Positions 9,579 to 20,659 of a DNA stretch of 64,000 nucleotides are shown here, in pieces. The notes beneath the pieces were generated by a model. The model was not told the DNA's origin. It ran no database searches and was given only the letters and a program-made list of their open reading frames with translations. The translations under genes and the position numbers were made by a program. Numbering within the stretch: position 1 is the stretch's first letter; every line of letters starts with the position of its first letter. The DNA is from Paragorgia papillata (lineage: Eukaryota > Cnidaria > Anthozoa > Scleralcyonacea > Coralliidae), in contig JAWNZC010000285.1 of assembly GCA_035771165.1 (NCBI GenBank), positions 124,001 to 188,000 on the forward strand, in the 5' to 3' direction.

Positions 9579-10323
9579 AAACTGTCTTCTTCGTGGGATG
9601 GATATCGTTAGTGCTCTCCGCACTGTTCGCCTGTCTCTACCTGAGACGTCTCCTGTGGTTGAATTCGCTGAACTCTATCGTGTTCTTGGTGCAGCCGTTC
9701 CTGGTGCTCCAGTGTCTTGGTTGGATGCGCTCCAATTGCTGCCTGGCAATGCTGCTCGTCTGACCTTGGTTGAATCCAGTTTTATGGACCGTTTCTTGTC
9801 GTGTGTTCCGAAGTTGTCTCTTCGCGGCCGAGGAATCACGGCGACTCCAGCATCTTTCTCCCGAAAGATTAGCGTTCGGTACCTCCCTCGGGAGTTACCG
9901 GAGACTGAATTGGTAAAATCGCTGTCTCCTTTTGGGGCAGTGGTTTCTTCCACTTTTGAAAAGCAGTTCGGTATTTATACCAGTACCCGTTTTGTCTCGA
10001 TGGCGTTGACAAAGCATTTGCCGTCAGCGCTGTCTGTGTGTGGTTATCGTGGTTTGGTCAACTACAAAGATCAGCCTCGTACTTGTTTTGTTTGTGGCGT
10101 GGATGGTCACGAGGCCCGTGGTCGTCCTCGAGCTTCGCCCAAGCAATCCTCGCCTCGTCCTAACGTGATTGTTTCGCCTGGCGGCCCGCCTGTTCCTCCA
10201 CGTCGGCCTTCTCCTCCGTCTCGGTACGTCCGTGTTGCCAGCCCGCTTCGATCACCATCTGCTGTTGGTCCTGGTTTGCTTCCTCAGCCGACTGGGGTCT
10301 CCACTTCTGCTCGACCTCGGCCT
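9579..10323 (+). pseudogene. Keno-C1 ORF1, N-terminal and zinc-knuckle part
   Basis: The open frame gives about 248 residues: a folded region with SFSRKISVRYLPRELPETEL and then KQFGIYTSTRF, a single CCHC zinc knuckle CFVCGVDGHEARGR near residue 180, then a proline- and arginine-rich tail. The knuckle (CX2CX4HX4 followed by R) lacks the final cysteine, so it is probably inactive. The layout fits ORF1 of Tx1-clade elements, an RNA-binding partner of ORF2. The true start is lost in the deletion at 9578. The frame continues after the transposon at 12112 to a stop at 12301-12303. Confidence 0.7.
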
Positions 10324-12111
10324 CATCCTCGTACCCAGGGTCTTATCTCCGCTCACCGCTGCGAAAAGACCCTGGTTGGGGCTGGTCACGTGTCTCCCAG
10401 AATATGGGAGATAACAAACTTTTCTTGTCAGGGTCGGGTGGTTATTTTGAAAATTTGTCGCAGTATACTTGAATCATTGCAAGAACAATAATTATCGAGC
10501 TCTGAATATCGAGGAAAGCTCATTGCGCAAATTATTAAAACACTCCATGGATAACAATCTGGTATTATTGAAGGACAATTCTGAACTACTACAAAAGTCT
10601 TCCGTCGTTCAATCCGACGAGCAGCGAATTTAAGGAGATTCTATATTCTTCGAATGGATTTCTACAGTCATGATGTCATCACTCATCAGCGATCTGATAT
10701 TAGCAGCCTGAAGATTAAACAGAGAGTTTTAAATTTTACAGTAGGCGGATTGAAATTTCCTTACAATCAAGACTATGCGAAATTCACAAATTCTTTTGGT
10801 TGACAATCGCTTGAACCTCCATTCGAAAGAAAGTGTGGAAATTATCTCACTGCATCTCTTGCAACGGTCAAGGCTCGCTGAGAATACATATACAGATTCA
10901 ACACCTTACGCTTGCGCGCAGCTGTCAACAAGGCTTTACAGTCTTATTCTGTTGCTTTAGAGATTCCAAGAGGTTAGTTCATTACATTTACTATTTCTTT
11001 AAATTCAATTCTACATCGCTCAATTACAACAATGTCATGCAGTTTCGTGAAGCGGCGGGCTTGTGTATTAAAGTAGGAACTTTAAACTTGAACTATATTG
11101 CTGCTTTTTAAACTCAGCCAACCTTATTTAATAACATTCATCATAAAAGGAGCCACAAGCTCATGTTGTCAACTTACTATTGTTAACATTTTACAGTATT
11201 ATTATTAATATCGCGCGCTGAACGTTGTTGCTTGTTCAATGTTTTTCTTGTCACTGTATTTTACAGAATTACAGCCAAAACTCACCACTGAACCAGCGCA
11301 AATGTTATACCGTGCTATGTTTCCTAAATTATGGAAAATACTTCGTCATAAACGTTAAATTTGAAAGATCCAAGTTATTGCATGACCACCGTTCAAACTT
11401 CAATATATTTTAATAAATATGTTTACTTCGCCGTTCAGCCAACGTATATATTTATATTTTCGTTCTTGAGACTCCTTTGTTTAAAAACAACTCAGGCACA
11501 TTTGTATTACCTTTAAATATCAGCACTGATATTGTCTTTGTTTTTTAGGCAACCGTTTCGTATAAACGCAAACAGTCAGACGCCTGCAACGAAACGCTTG
11601 AAGGCATTGACAGTTGGCACAAAAAACAACAAAGGCAAAGCGGCGGGACACAAAGCGACTAACGAAAAATTGGTGGAGTATTCGGGCAGACTTCGAGGAA
11701 TAAAACCCAAGCTGAAGGCGCTAATCAACCGGAGAGATTTACACGTATTTTACTATTGCAAAAAGCCAATAGAGACATAGAGGCCTTCAAGTTCAGGACG
11801 GCGACTTCTGTTTCATAGAGCAATACAGCATCGCACAACACTGAGGAAACTGACGTAAATAAACATCGATTTGGGCATGCAGTCTGAGTCTGGCTTTCTT
11901 GACAGTTATAAAACGTACGCTTTGTCTTGTCAGAATAAAATAAATTAAAAACATTGTCTTTGCGTGTTCACTTTAGCCACGTTTCTAAATAACCCACCCC
12001 CAGTAAGTTATATTTTTGCCCTCGAAACACGTGACCAGCCCCAACCAGGGTCTTTTCGCAGCGGTGGGCGGGGGGCGGGGGAGCGGAGATAAGACCCTGG
12101 GTACGAGGATG
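10324..12111 (+). mobile_element. TIR transposon with subterminal hairpins (MULE-like?), in Keno-C1 ORF1
   Basis: Both ends begin CATCCTCGTACCCAGGGTCT, and the inverted repeat extends about 70 bp. A 9-bp target duplication, cctcggcct, lies at 10315-10323 and 12112-12120. Each arm holds its own palindrome (CAGGGTCTT ... AAGACCCTG). The interior has short open frames (for example 11532-11780, lysine-rich) with no recognisable transposase. A 9-bp duplication points to Mutator-like elements. P type is the alternative if the true duplication is 8 bp. Confidence 0.75.
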
Positions 12112-12303
12112 CCTCGGCCTGTGCCTAAGCCGCGGCCTGTGTCTACCTTGCCTCCGTCGGATGCTTCTGTTTGCAATCCGCCATCTGATGGTCTCGTGCC
12201 TGCTCGTCATCGCTTGTATCCAAGGCCTGTCGCTGAGTCCCGGGTAGGAGGGAGTATCGACTGGCTCGTTATTTTCGCAGCGCCGGTAAGGGGCCGCTTC
12301 TGA
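12112..12303 (+). pseudogene. Keno-C1 ORF1, C-terminal fragment
   Basis: The frame continues past the transposon with RPVPKPRPVSTLPPSDASVC and ends in RGRF. The composition (proline, serine, arginine) continues that of 9579-10323. It differs from the acidic Keno-D ORF1 C-terminus (EEGEIFGDDLDPLV), so C1 belongs to another Keno subfamily. Confidence 0.55.
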
Positions 12304-12710
12304 TTACCCCTGTGTTTTGCCCGGGGATTCATTTGACTACGTACTTGTTCGGTGTCCTCCGTCGGCCCTGTGTCTGGCGACACAACGGTGACCTGACTCT
12401 TGACGCTTTCGAGCTGATAGAGGACGGTTTGGAACTGTTATATAGACTTTGATTTTGGATTATCTTTGAACCTGTGCCTGTTTAGGCGTGGATGGCTGCT
12501 CTGTCAGTCATCCGTTTGTTTGTAGAACAATTTTTGGTTTTCTGGAGATAGCGCCGGTGGTACCAAATTTAATTTGGGGCGCCATAAGGGGATCTCCTAA
12601 TGTTTCAGGAAATCTTAAAGTCTTCGGGCTTGACGTCGTCTTCTTGGAAAAGGACGTTAAACCTGAGGTCCTCCTCCGATTTGGGCAAACACCTGGTGAG
12701 GATTAAGCTT

Positions 12711-14331
12711 ATTCACGCTAGGAAATTAAGGTCAAAAATTGGGCCAGGTTATGTCGCTAGCGCCCAGTTCCATTTTTGTCTGGAATTGCTCCGTCATGCA
12801 TGCTAGAAATGGATTACAACGTTTTGGCTATCATTTCGGAAGATTGAATCAAAATCTTGCTTCTTCCCGTTCATATTCAAAATCTGCAATGTCTTGGCTT
12901 TCGTCTCGTATATTGTTCGCGTTGTTTTATGCTTTAATTTATCCGTTATTCTCGCATTGCCAAGCCGCATATATGACGATCGTCAATACAGACATCAGTG
13001 AAGCGATTAATGTTTGTCAAAAGCAGAATTAAATATATAGTCTTTAATTGATTTACTGAAGAAAGCGAAACGATAAAAACACATTAGATGTATTGTTCTT
13101 TCATTTAAGCACTTGCGAAGAACTTCGGTAATGTATCAGTTAGTGAAAATTTGTAACAAAATTTGTCAACTTTGCGACTCGGATGAAACGTGATGCCTGC
13201 CGCATATGACGAGACAGACAGCAGCGAAGCGGTTAGTGTAGGTCAAAAGCAGAGTAAATTATCATGTCATACTTGATTTATTGAAGGCATCGAAACGATA
13301 GAAACACAGAAGATGTGCTGTTCTTTCATTTGAGCGCTCGCGAAGTACGTTTGGTAATACATCAATAGGTGAAAATTTGTAATTAAATTTGTCAGATTTT
13401 CTACGTGGGTTAAGAGTAATGCGACAACAGCGACGTGGTTAATTATGTTTGTCAAAAGCAGAGTTAAATTTGTAGTCTTTACTTGATTTATTGAAGAAAG
13501 CGAAACGATAGAAACATAGAAGATGTGTTGTTCTTTCGTTTGAGTGCTCGCGAAGAACGTTTATTAATGTATCACTTGGTGAAAATTTGTAACAAAGTTT
13601 GTCAAATTTGCGACGCGGGTGAAACGTGATGCCTCTTTACTCAAGACCAAGAAGAGACAGGCTACTAACAGAACGTCGGTCATTAGACTCCTCTATAGGC
13701 AAATCTGTGGCCACTGATATCGCTAAATGCCATGTAGAAACTCGCGTAAAAGATTGCGCACACAACTAGAAAGACATAGAGTTACCGACGAAGCAGGCTA
13801 GCAGCAAACGTACTTCTGATAGCGGCGCATATGACAGAGGCATCACCTTTCACGCGCGCCGCAAATTTTGGCAAATTTTGTTACAAATGTTCACCTATAC
13901 ATGTATTACCAAACGTTCTTCGCAAGCACTTAAACGAATGAACAACACATCTTCTGTGGTTCTATCGTTTCGCTTTTTTCAGTAAATCAAGTAAACAAAA
14001 TATATTTACCTCTCCTTTACACCAACTTATAACTGCCACGCAGTTGTCTGTGTTGTCAAATATAGGCATGGAAATGTATGGACAACGCATAAATTATAGT
14101 ATGAGTCAGCACGCCCAATATACTAAACGAAAGCTAAGAGTTAGGAGATTTTGGATTTAATCAAGAGAGACCAAGCCTTTGACCCAGTCTTCGAAACGAA
14201 CCGCCAAAAGTTTGTAAACATTTGCTATGTCAATGGATATTCATGACCGCGCGAAATCCGACGAAACGGACTACTGGGAACTAGAGACATTTTCGTGGCC
14301 CAATTTGCGCTATTAATTTCCTGGCGTGATT
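12711..14331 (+). mobile_element. TIR transposon with internal direct repeats, in the Keno-C1 3' UTR
   Basis: Ends attcacgctaggaaattaa and, inverted, aatcacgccaggaaattaa are flanked by the 8-bp duplication ttaagctt (12703-12710 and 14332-14339). The interior carries three diverged tandem copies of a unit of about 200 bp containing gaaagcgaaacgat and gtgaaaatttgtaac (13015-13200, 13245-13440, 13445-13630), plus one inverted copy at 13850-14010. No transposase frame is visible, so it is non-autonomous. Confidence 0.7.
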
Positions 14332-14605
14332 TTAAGCTTGCGCCTTGCGGGGCTCACCACATTGACAAATTCCGCCTTAGTTTTACACTAATTCTCTCAT
14401 AATGCCACCCTTAGGACAATAATTTATCATGTGTCTTTTCAGGCGTGGTGGAAGGTTCACAACCTTCATGAGAGATCGATGTGGCTAGTAGCCACCACCG
14501 CGGGTCTACTCGCCATTCACACGGTTTCGGAGCTCATTGCACCGTCGGGCAAGGGGTCATCAGATGTGGCCTTCAGATCCGTGGGGGGAGTTTAAACTCA
14601 AAATA

Positions 14606-14618
14606 AGATCAAGTGTAG
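14606..14618 (+). repeat. 13-bp U2 target duplication, left copy, between Keno-C1 and Keno-C2
   Basis: agatcaagtgtag is U2 sequence caught between the 3' end of C1 and the 5'-truncated start of C2. The same 13 bases reappear at 19614-19626, where U2 resumes after C2. This marks C2 as a separate insertion with a 13-bp duplication. Confidence 0.85.
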
Positions 14619-15180
14619 CCAATCCCGAATCCGCTCATGTCACAGTACCGGAAGAAAGTACACCCAAAGTTGCGCATACCGAGGGTGAGTTGGGTGACCC
14701 GCCTAGTGTTGACAAATCGGGTACCTGTCCCCCTGTTTTTCCACTGAATACCACTTCATTAGTTCCGGCCGCGAACACCCGTTTAGACCCTCCGCCAGCG
14801 AAGGATACCACCACCACAACTGCGCGGGCCGCTGTTGGGCCTAATGGGGAGTGGACCCTAGTCACGCGACGTAATGGCCGGACAAAGAAACGGCTCCTTG
14901 TCTCCGTAAGCGGACCTCCGCATCAATTGCCTCTTCCTTCCCCTCCGCGCATCGCAAGAGGGTGGCTGAGGAGGTTCCGTCAAACGAAGTCCCTGGAAGG
15001 GACCGATCTCCGTTAAGACAGCAACTGGTCGGACTTACTCTATCGGGTAATCTGTCCTATTCCGAAGTTGCCAGTTTGAATAGGCCTACTATTCCTAATC
15101 CCCCGTTTATTGAATCTCCGGAGTTCGCGCCCGCCGCTGCTGGTGCGGATGATGACATTGACTGGTCTACCCAGGACTAG
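14619..15180 (+). pseudogene. Keno-C2 ORF1 C-terminal part
   Basis: Two overlapping frames (to 15016, then 14962-15180) hold NGEWTLVTRRNGRTKKRLL and the end GADDDIDWSTQD. A single frameshift near 14960 separates them. No zinc knuckle is present because the element starts downstream of it. The stop at 15178-15180 lies 15 bp before the ORF2 start, the normal close spacing of ORF1 and ORF2 in Tx1 elements. It encodes part of the RNA-binding protein only. Confidence 0.65.
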
Positions 15181-15195
15181 TTTATCACCTGAACA

Positions 15196-18100
15196 ATGGC
15201 TACCAAATTTTTAACAATGAATGTGCAAGGTCTGCGTACGGACGTGCATCGTGAAACATTGTTTCAATGGCTTGCTTGTTTTAAACCTGATATTATCTGT
15301 TTTCAAGAAACCCACTCCACGTCCGAGGGCGAATTTAAGCAGTGGTTTAAAAACCCTCCTTATATCACGGTGTCTTCTCCGGGCTCCGTCCGTAGTTGTG
15401 GTGTGGGATTGCTTATTCATCCCTCGTTTTCCGTGGACCATGTGTGGCGTGATCAGTGGGGAGATATGTGTGTGCCGAGCTTACCAAGCAGAAATTTTCG
15501 TTTCGGATCCATGGCATTTATGGCCCGAACAACAGAAAGGACGGTGAGACCTTTTTCGAGTCTATCTATCCTACCATTGATCCTATTCTCCCTAACTTAT
15601 TTTGTGGTGATTTTAATACCGTGGTCAACTCCGCCTTAGACAGGTTCGGTTGTAATCCCTCGTCCCCTTGGGCGTACAACTGGCCTTCTGTGTTGAATGA
15701 CATTATGGCGTCTACCTCGGGTGTGGACGTTTGGCGACATTTGCATCCGAATGAACAATGTTTTACGTGGCGGCGACCTAATGGGGCCCAGGGGTCTCGC
15801 CAGTCTGGTTCCCAGGCCTCTATTTTTAACGTCGAGCGGCAGACCAAATTGTGAGAGGCCTGGAATAAAATGTTTTGCTTGGCCCCAAATCTGGCCCCAA
15901 AGGCCAAAACTGGCCCAAACTTTATATACGGGCACCAAACGGCCGTTTGGCGGAAAACCAAGGCAGATAACACTCACGTCGGTCTGCACAATTCTTTATA
16001 ACATTATATAGCAAGGTTGGTCTACTGCCGAAACGTTAAAATAGCATATTTCGATTTGTATAAATGTGTTTCAACACAATCACTTCCCACGCCGAAGACT
16101 ACTTTATAAAGCCTCGTATGTAACAACCTTTTAACGTAATGTAAAACAAAGAAACCTACTCATTTGCTGTCTGCTCTCAAGAAGAAGTTTGTTTAAGTGC
16201 CCTCGTTCATAAAGATTAAAGAATCCGAGCTCCAGCAGGATTCATGTGATGATAGATAAAGATGAACATTTTCCGCTAGTCCTTTGCTCGATCCCTATTC
16301 TGTGACGTCACCAACATACGTTCGAGAGAAAAGAGGACTAGGAACTAGTCTGGGGTCTCGCCTAGACATGATATATATGGGTGCCTGAGAGGTTCATGGG
16401 ATCCGTTTCCCGTTGTGACATCTTGCCTTTTTTTCGGTCGGACCACTCGTATGTCTACGCAGAAATTTCCCTTCCATTTGGTATTGAGTTTGCGCGGTCG
16501 TATTGGAAGTTGAATAACTCTATCCTTTCGGATGCAGATCTTCAGGATCAAATCCGGCTGTTCTGGGTACGTTGGCAAGTGCAGAAACGATATTTTGGTG
16601 ACCTTCGTAATTGGTGGGAGGGGGGGAAATACCATTTGCGGCGTATTCTTCAAAAGTACTCGATCACTAAAGCCAAGGCCCGTAACGCGGATCTTATTGC
16701 TCTTCAAGCTGACCTTGTAACTTTGTCCGCGCGTCGTAACGCTGGTGCAACTTGCGTGGATCAACAAGTACTTTGTGTTGAGACTCAGATTGAGGAACTC
16801 TTGCGGCACCGTGCTCATGGGGCAAAGGTTCGGGCGCGCGTACAATGTGCCGAGGATGGGGGAAAACCATCGAAGTTCTTTTTGAATCTCGAGCGGAAAC
16901 GCGCGCAACAGAAGCTTATCGCTGGACTTTATCGCCTGACGGCTCGCTGGCTACTTCTACTGCTGATGTTATTCGTTGCTATTCTTCATTTTACCAGAAC
17001 TTGTTTTCTAGTCAGCCATTACACCATTCGCTTCAAGATCGATTCATTTCTTCCCTCGAGCGTCGCCTTTCCGTCCAATCTGCGAATGTCTGCGAGGGCC
17101 TTTTGTCGCTAGAGGAATGTACCACCGCGTTAAAAGGCATGGCGTGTGGCAAAACGCCTGGGATTGTTTATCAGCTGAATTCTACTGTGCATTTTGGCCC
17201 ATCCTTGGTGATGACCTTCTTGAGGTTGCTAACCTCTCCTATTAAGGGTCAGTTGTGCCCTACTCAACGTCAGGGGGTGATCACCCTGTTGTATAAGAAG
17301 GGGGACCATTTCGACGCTAAGAATTGGCGCCCTATTTCATTGTTATGTGTGGATTACAAAATCATCGCGGGCGCATTGGCTAAGCGTCTATTGCTCGTAC
17401 TTGGTGACGTTGTTTCGCTGGATCAGACTTGTGGCGTACCGGGTCGCTTTATTGGGGAAAATGTAGCACTACTGCGGGACATTATTGACTATGCCAACTC
17501 GAGAAACCTGGCGGCCCCTCTCATTTCTTTCGATCAGGAGAAGGCATTTGACCGGATCGAATGGCCTTACCTTCACCGTGTTCTCGATGCCCTCGGTTTT
17601 GGTTCATCCTTTCTGCGCTGGATCCAAATTTTGTATACGGACGTTCAGAGTGCTGTTCAAGTAAATGGATTCCTGTCAGCTTTTTTTATCCTCTCTCGTG
17701 GTGTCCGTCAAGGGTGCCCTCTCTCTCCGCTCCTGTACATTTTCGTGGCAGAAACGTTAGCGTGCTCCATTCGGGCTGACCAATCGATAACTGGCTTTTA
17801 CTTGCCCGCGAGTCGTGAGCAGGCAAACGTTTCTCAATATGCTGACGACACTTCAGCCCTGGCCTCCACTGACCGTGCCATTGCCCGTTTATTTGAACTG
17901 TTCTCGGAGTATGAGTTGGCCAGCGGCACAAAACTGAATCTGAACAAATGTAGTGGGCTGTGGTTGGGCTCGTGGCGTCAGCGTGGTAACTCTCCAGCCG
18001 CAATCAGTTGGTCTTCTTCCTCCATCCGATTACTCGGCACGACCTTTCGGTCTTCGCTCTCGATTGATACTGTGTGGGGTCCTGTCTTGCGCAAGGTAGA

Positions 18101-19278
18101 CGTCGCGCTTTCCGAATGGCGATCGCGCACCCTTTCGTTTACTGGGAAAGCGGTAATTATCAACAACATTGTCTTGTCGCGTATATGGCATATGGTTACG
18201 GTCCTTCCGATTCCGGAGTCCGTGCTTTTGCGGTTGACTCGTCTTACCCGTGCTTTCTTCTGGAGTGAGGAAATGACTCTGGTTCCATACACAGTCGTAC
18301 ATCAGCCAAGGGATCGTGGTGGGTTTGGTGTCGTAAACATCGCCCTGAAGTGACGTGCGTTGCATTGAGTTTGGATAAAGCGGTTTGCTCGCTTTGCCCC
18401 CTGGCAAATGGGTTTTCTTCTTCCGTTGTTGGTTGCGCCGTGCCTTCTTAGCTGAACCAGTTTCTAGAGTACTTGGTTTTTCTACTATCTCCGCTTCAGC
18501 CTTACGTCGTATGCCAGCTTTTTATGGAAGTGTCCTCAGCGCCTGGCTTTCCTTTGGGGGTCGCCTTCAGGATGGCGCCTCGGTGGTGACTTTTACTCAT
18601 AACCAGTCGACAGTGCCCGTAAAGAAGTTGTCCACCAGTCTTGCGTACCGGGCTCTTCTTTCGGCAGCCTACGAGCCTCCTCCGTGTGTCTCGCGTTTCG
18701 CGGGTTACAGAGTGCCGCGTTGGTCCTGCGTGTGGGAGTCCATATCGTTGTGTAAATTCGTTCGTGGCGTTTTGGATACAGCTTGGAAAATAGCTCACGG
18801 GGTTCTTCCCATTGCCGACCGTCTTATCAGGTTCCGCATGAATGTCTCTCCGTCCTGTGTGTGTTCTGCCGGTGAATCTTTGGAACATTTGTTTTTCCAC
18901 TGTCCGATTGCTGCCCAGGTGCTCTTTTGGTTTTCTTCCCTCCTCCACCGTTACCGCCGTGACGCTCCTCGCGTGGAGGTGCACCATGTTATTGTTGGTT
19001 TCCCTCGTGCTGCTGCAGTTCCTCCGGGTTTCCAATTGCTGGTGCATATCCTCAAGCACCAGTTGTGGGTTCATCGGAATGGCGTCCGATTCGACTCTCT
19101 TCATGTTGATGTTGGTGGCGTCCTACCCAAGGCTCGCTCAACGTTTCGCTTCGCCCTGACAGTACAGCGTCGTCATTGTGCTCCGTCGCAGTTCTATGCC
19201 GGATGTTTGGCATTTGGCCTATTTGACAGCGTGTCACCGGTTGGGTCGCTCTGTTTTGCGCAGCTGCTGTGTGATTGA
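15196..19278 (+). pseudogene. Keno-C2 ORF2: AP endonuclease, reverse transcriptase, C-terminal zinc knuckle
   Basis: The ATG at 15196 opens an APE-type endonuclease: TMNVQGLR, the catalytic FQETHS, GIYGPNN, CGDFN, and after the MITE (15801-16352) GSRLD...Y and the SDHSYVYAE end. The RT follows, with NWRPISLLCVDYKI, motif A SFDQEKAFDRIEW, RQGCPLSPLLY and motif C QYADDTSAL. The C-terminal part (18385-19278) carries CVCSAGESLEHLFFHC. Frameshifts near 15500, 16375, 16920 and 18350, plus the MITE, destroy the protein. APE-type endonucleases nick the target for target-primed reverse transcription; in Keno the target is U2. This copy serves as the guide for interpreting Keno-A. Confidence 0.85.
15801..16352 (+). 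mobile_element. MULE-like MITE with subterminal hairpin, in Keno-C2 endonuclease
   Basis: Ends CAGTCTGGTTCCCAGGCCTC and inverted CAGACTAGTTCCTAGTCCTC (4 mismatches in 20) are flanked by the 9-bp duplication gggtctcgc (15792-15800 and 16353-16361). The left arm contains a palindrome, CCAGGCCTC ... GAGGCCTGG. It is similar in ends, hairpin and duplication length to the element at 10324-12111. The 552 bp hold no open frame of note. Confidence 0.8.
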
Positions 19279-19613
19279 CCAGTTAGACGGGGTATAATTC
19301 CTCTGTTTGATTGTTCTCTCTCCATTCGTTTTTCTTGTTTCATTTCCACCTTTTTACTCCTACTTCATTTCCAATTTTTTTATCTTGGCCACTCCACCGG
19401 CCGGCCGTGGCTTCTATACATTAGCTTCGACTCCTTTGACTTCCTTTCCATCATTACCATTTGTTGCTTCAGGTACTATTGGAGGGCGGTTCATACCGGC
19501 CATGTGAGATCGATGTGATTGTTTAGTCACCTCCACGGGAAAACTCTCCAGTACCCGGTGTCGGTGCTCATTGCACTTTGAGCGACGTATCCGTGAGAGT
19601 TATTTCTAAAACA
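19279..19613 (+). other. Keno-C2 3' UTR
   Basis: No gene is present. The tail shares gaggg-ttcataccggcca, gatcgatgtgattgtttagtcacctcc and gctcattgcactttgagcg with the other Keno tails, then reads ctaaaac into U2. A pyrimidine-rich stretch lies at 19310-19400. Confidence 0.65.
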
Positions 19614-19781
19614 AGATCAAGTGTAGTATCTGTTCTTATCAGCTTAATATCTGATATGCCAGGCAACGCCTGGCTCATATATTAAACTGATTTTTGGCCT
19701 TCGGCCATGGGATTGAAGTTTGCTTCGCCCTGGACACGGGTTGTCTCGGTATTGCACTACTTCCCAGTACGGCCCTCTTCC
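19614..19781 (+). ncRNA. U2 snRNA, 3' portion (unit 3), right of Keno-C2
   Basis: Begins agatcaagtgtagtatctg with intact GUAGUA, stem II, the Sm site (gatttttgg) and stem IV. The stem IV region has ttcccagtacgg where the other copies have cctccgagtacgg, which breaks pairing. The 5' 23 nt are missing. Confidence 0.9.
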
Positions 19782-20071
19782 CTTCGGGGAAGAACGTCAC
19801 CATCAAAAATTACAAAAAAAATTATAAACCACTCATGTGAATGGCCTCCACTAATTCTGCACAACACTTGTTTATATTTTGCAGATATTCAGAAAACCGA
19901 TCAAGCGCCACATGTTCAACCCGCCCGAACTTCGCGTTCCACGAACCAACAACACCGTTGGAAGACCGAGGTAAGCACACGTCTCTCGTAATGTTTTGGG
20001 TTTTTTTTACTCGGCAGTCTGGCTGTCCGAAGTCACCGACAAATACAACTTTTAACCACATGCCGCTGACT

Positions 20072-20111
20072 CCTAGTACCCGGTCATAGGCTTTATACAA
20101 CATACAGATGC
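20072..20111 (+). promoter_or_regulatory. U1 upstream promoter block (unit 3)
   Basis: The same 40-nt spacing as in the other units, with the PSE-like ttttaaccacatgccgctgact just upstream (about 20049-20070). One change, ctttatacaac, where the others have ctttctgcaac. Confidence 0.5.
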
Positions 20112-20200
20112 ATACTTACCTGACGCGAGATGTACTTTGATCAACAAGGAAGTCCTCTCAGGATGAGGCCCCCTCATTGCACTTCGACTGGGTTGACTCC

Positions 20201-20232
<32 letters not shown>

Positions 20233-20276
20233 TATAATTTCTGGTAGTGGGGACCTGCGTTCGCGCTCGTCTCCTT
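20112..20276 (+). ncRNA. U1 snRNA (unit 3)
   Basis: A 165-nt U1 with intact 5' splice-site recognition end, ctgcgattaccccaaatgtgggtaactcg stem III, the Sm site and the terminal loop. A single change in the 3' stem reads ctcgtctcctt, where the others have ctcgtcccctt, with gagatg in stem I. The full upstream block makes it a plausible expressed copy. Confidence 0.93.
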
Positions 20277-20436
20277 ACAACAAACCAATCAAAATCAAAC
20301 CGAACTCATCGATCGCACAACGCGAGCACACAACTTCGTCGAACATTCGATTTGACCGTTCTGATGTTCGTCGTCGACCTCTCGTGCCACAACGCCGACC
20401 AACTGCTATGAAAACGATATTTTCACCTCATCGAAT

Positions 20437-20555
20437 GTCTACGATGATACCACCGGGAAAGCACCGGTTCTCGTCTGATCACCGAAGTTAAGCCCGGTCG
20501 GGCGGCGTTAGTACTTGGATGGGTGACCGCCTGGGAATACCCCATGTCGTAGACA
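20437..20555 (+). rRNA. 5S rRNA (unit 3)
   Basis: The 119-nt gene starts gtctacgatgataccaccgg and ends catgtcgtagaca, with box A aagttaagc and box C tgggtgaccgcctgggaat. Helix III pairing cccggtcggg is intact, unlike in the first copy. A T-run terminator follows at 20558-20562. It is the better preserved of the two 5S genes. Confidence 0.95.
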
Positions 20556-20659
20556 CCTTTTTCCTTTTCTTTCAAGCGCTTCGAGCGCGTCCGCTGACCT
20601 GAGCGCAACCACATCGTCGTTTTAGTTTCTTTTCGGGCAAAACGTGTTTTTTTTATTGT

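Larger units (their letters stand above)
9579..14605 (+). mobile_element. Keno-C1: Keno-like element without ORF2
   Basis: The U1-5S spacer breaks off at caactgctataaa (9578) and continues as ORF1. The unit's 5S gene and U2 5' end are therefore missing, so a deletion has occurred. ORF1 (9579-10323, 12112-12303) is followed directly by Keno 3' UTR (about 12310-12702, 14340-14605), which ends at U2 sequence agatcaagtgtag. Two DNA transposons are nested at 10324-12111 and 12711-14331. No reverse-transcriptase region is present between ORF1 and the 3' UTR. Confidence 0.7.
14619..19613 (+). mobile_element. Keno-C2: 5'-truncated Keno-like element with ORF2, in U2
   Basis: The element begins inside ORF1 directly after the duplicated U2 bases and ends at cta aaaca before U2 at 19614. 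It holds the ORF1 tail, then ORF2 with AP endonuclease, RT and C-terminal knuckle, and about 330 bp of 3' UTR (19279-19613). A 552-bp MITE interrupts the endonuclease. It is the most complete ORF2 in the window. Confidence 0.85.

Noticed and set aside
13015..14010. CRISPR-like spaced repeats
   Set aside because: Repeats are diverged, about 200 bp apart and one is inverted, inside a transposon of an animal genome. Not a CRISPR array.
14537..14618. ORF1 starting at 14537
   Set aside because: The frame crosses the C1 3' UTR and the 13-bp U2 duplication. The real ORF1 part starts only at 14619, with no start codon of its own.
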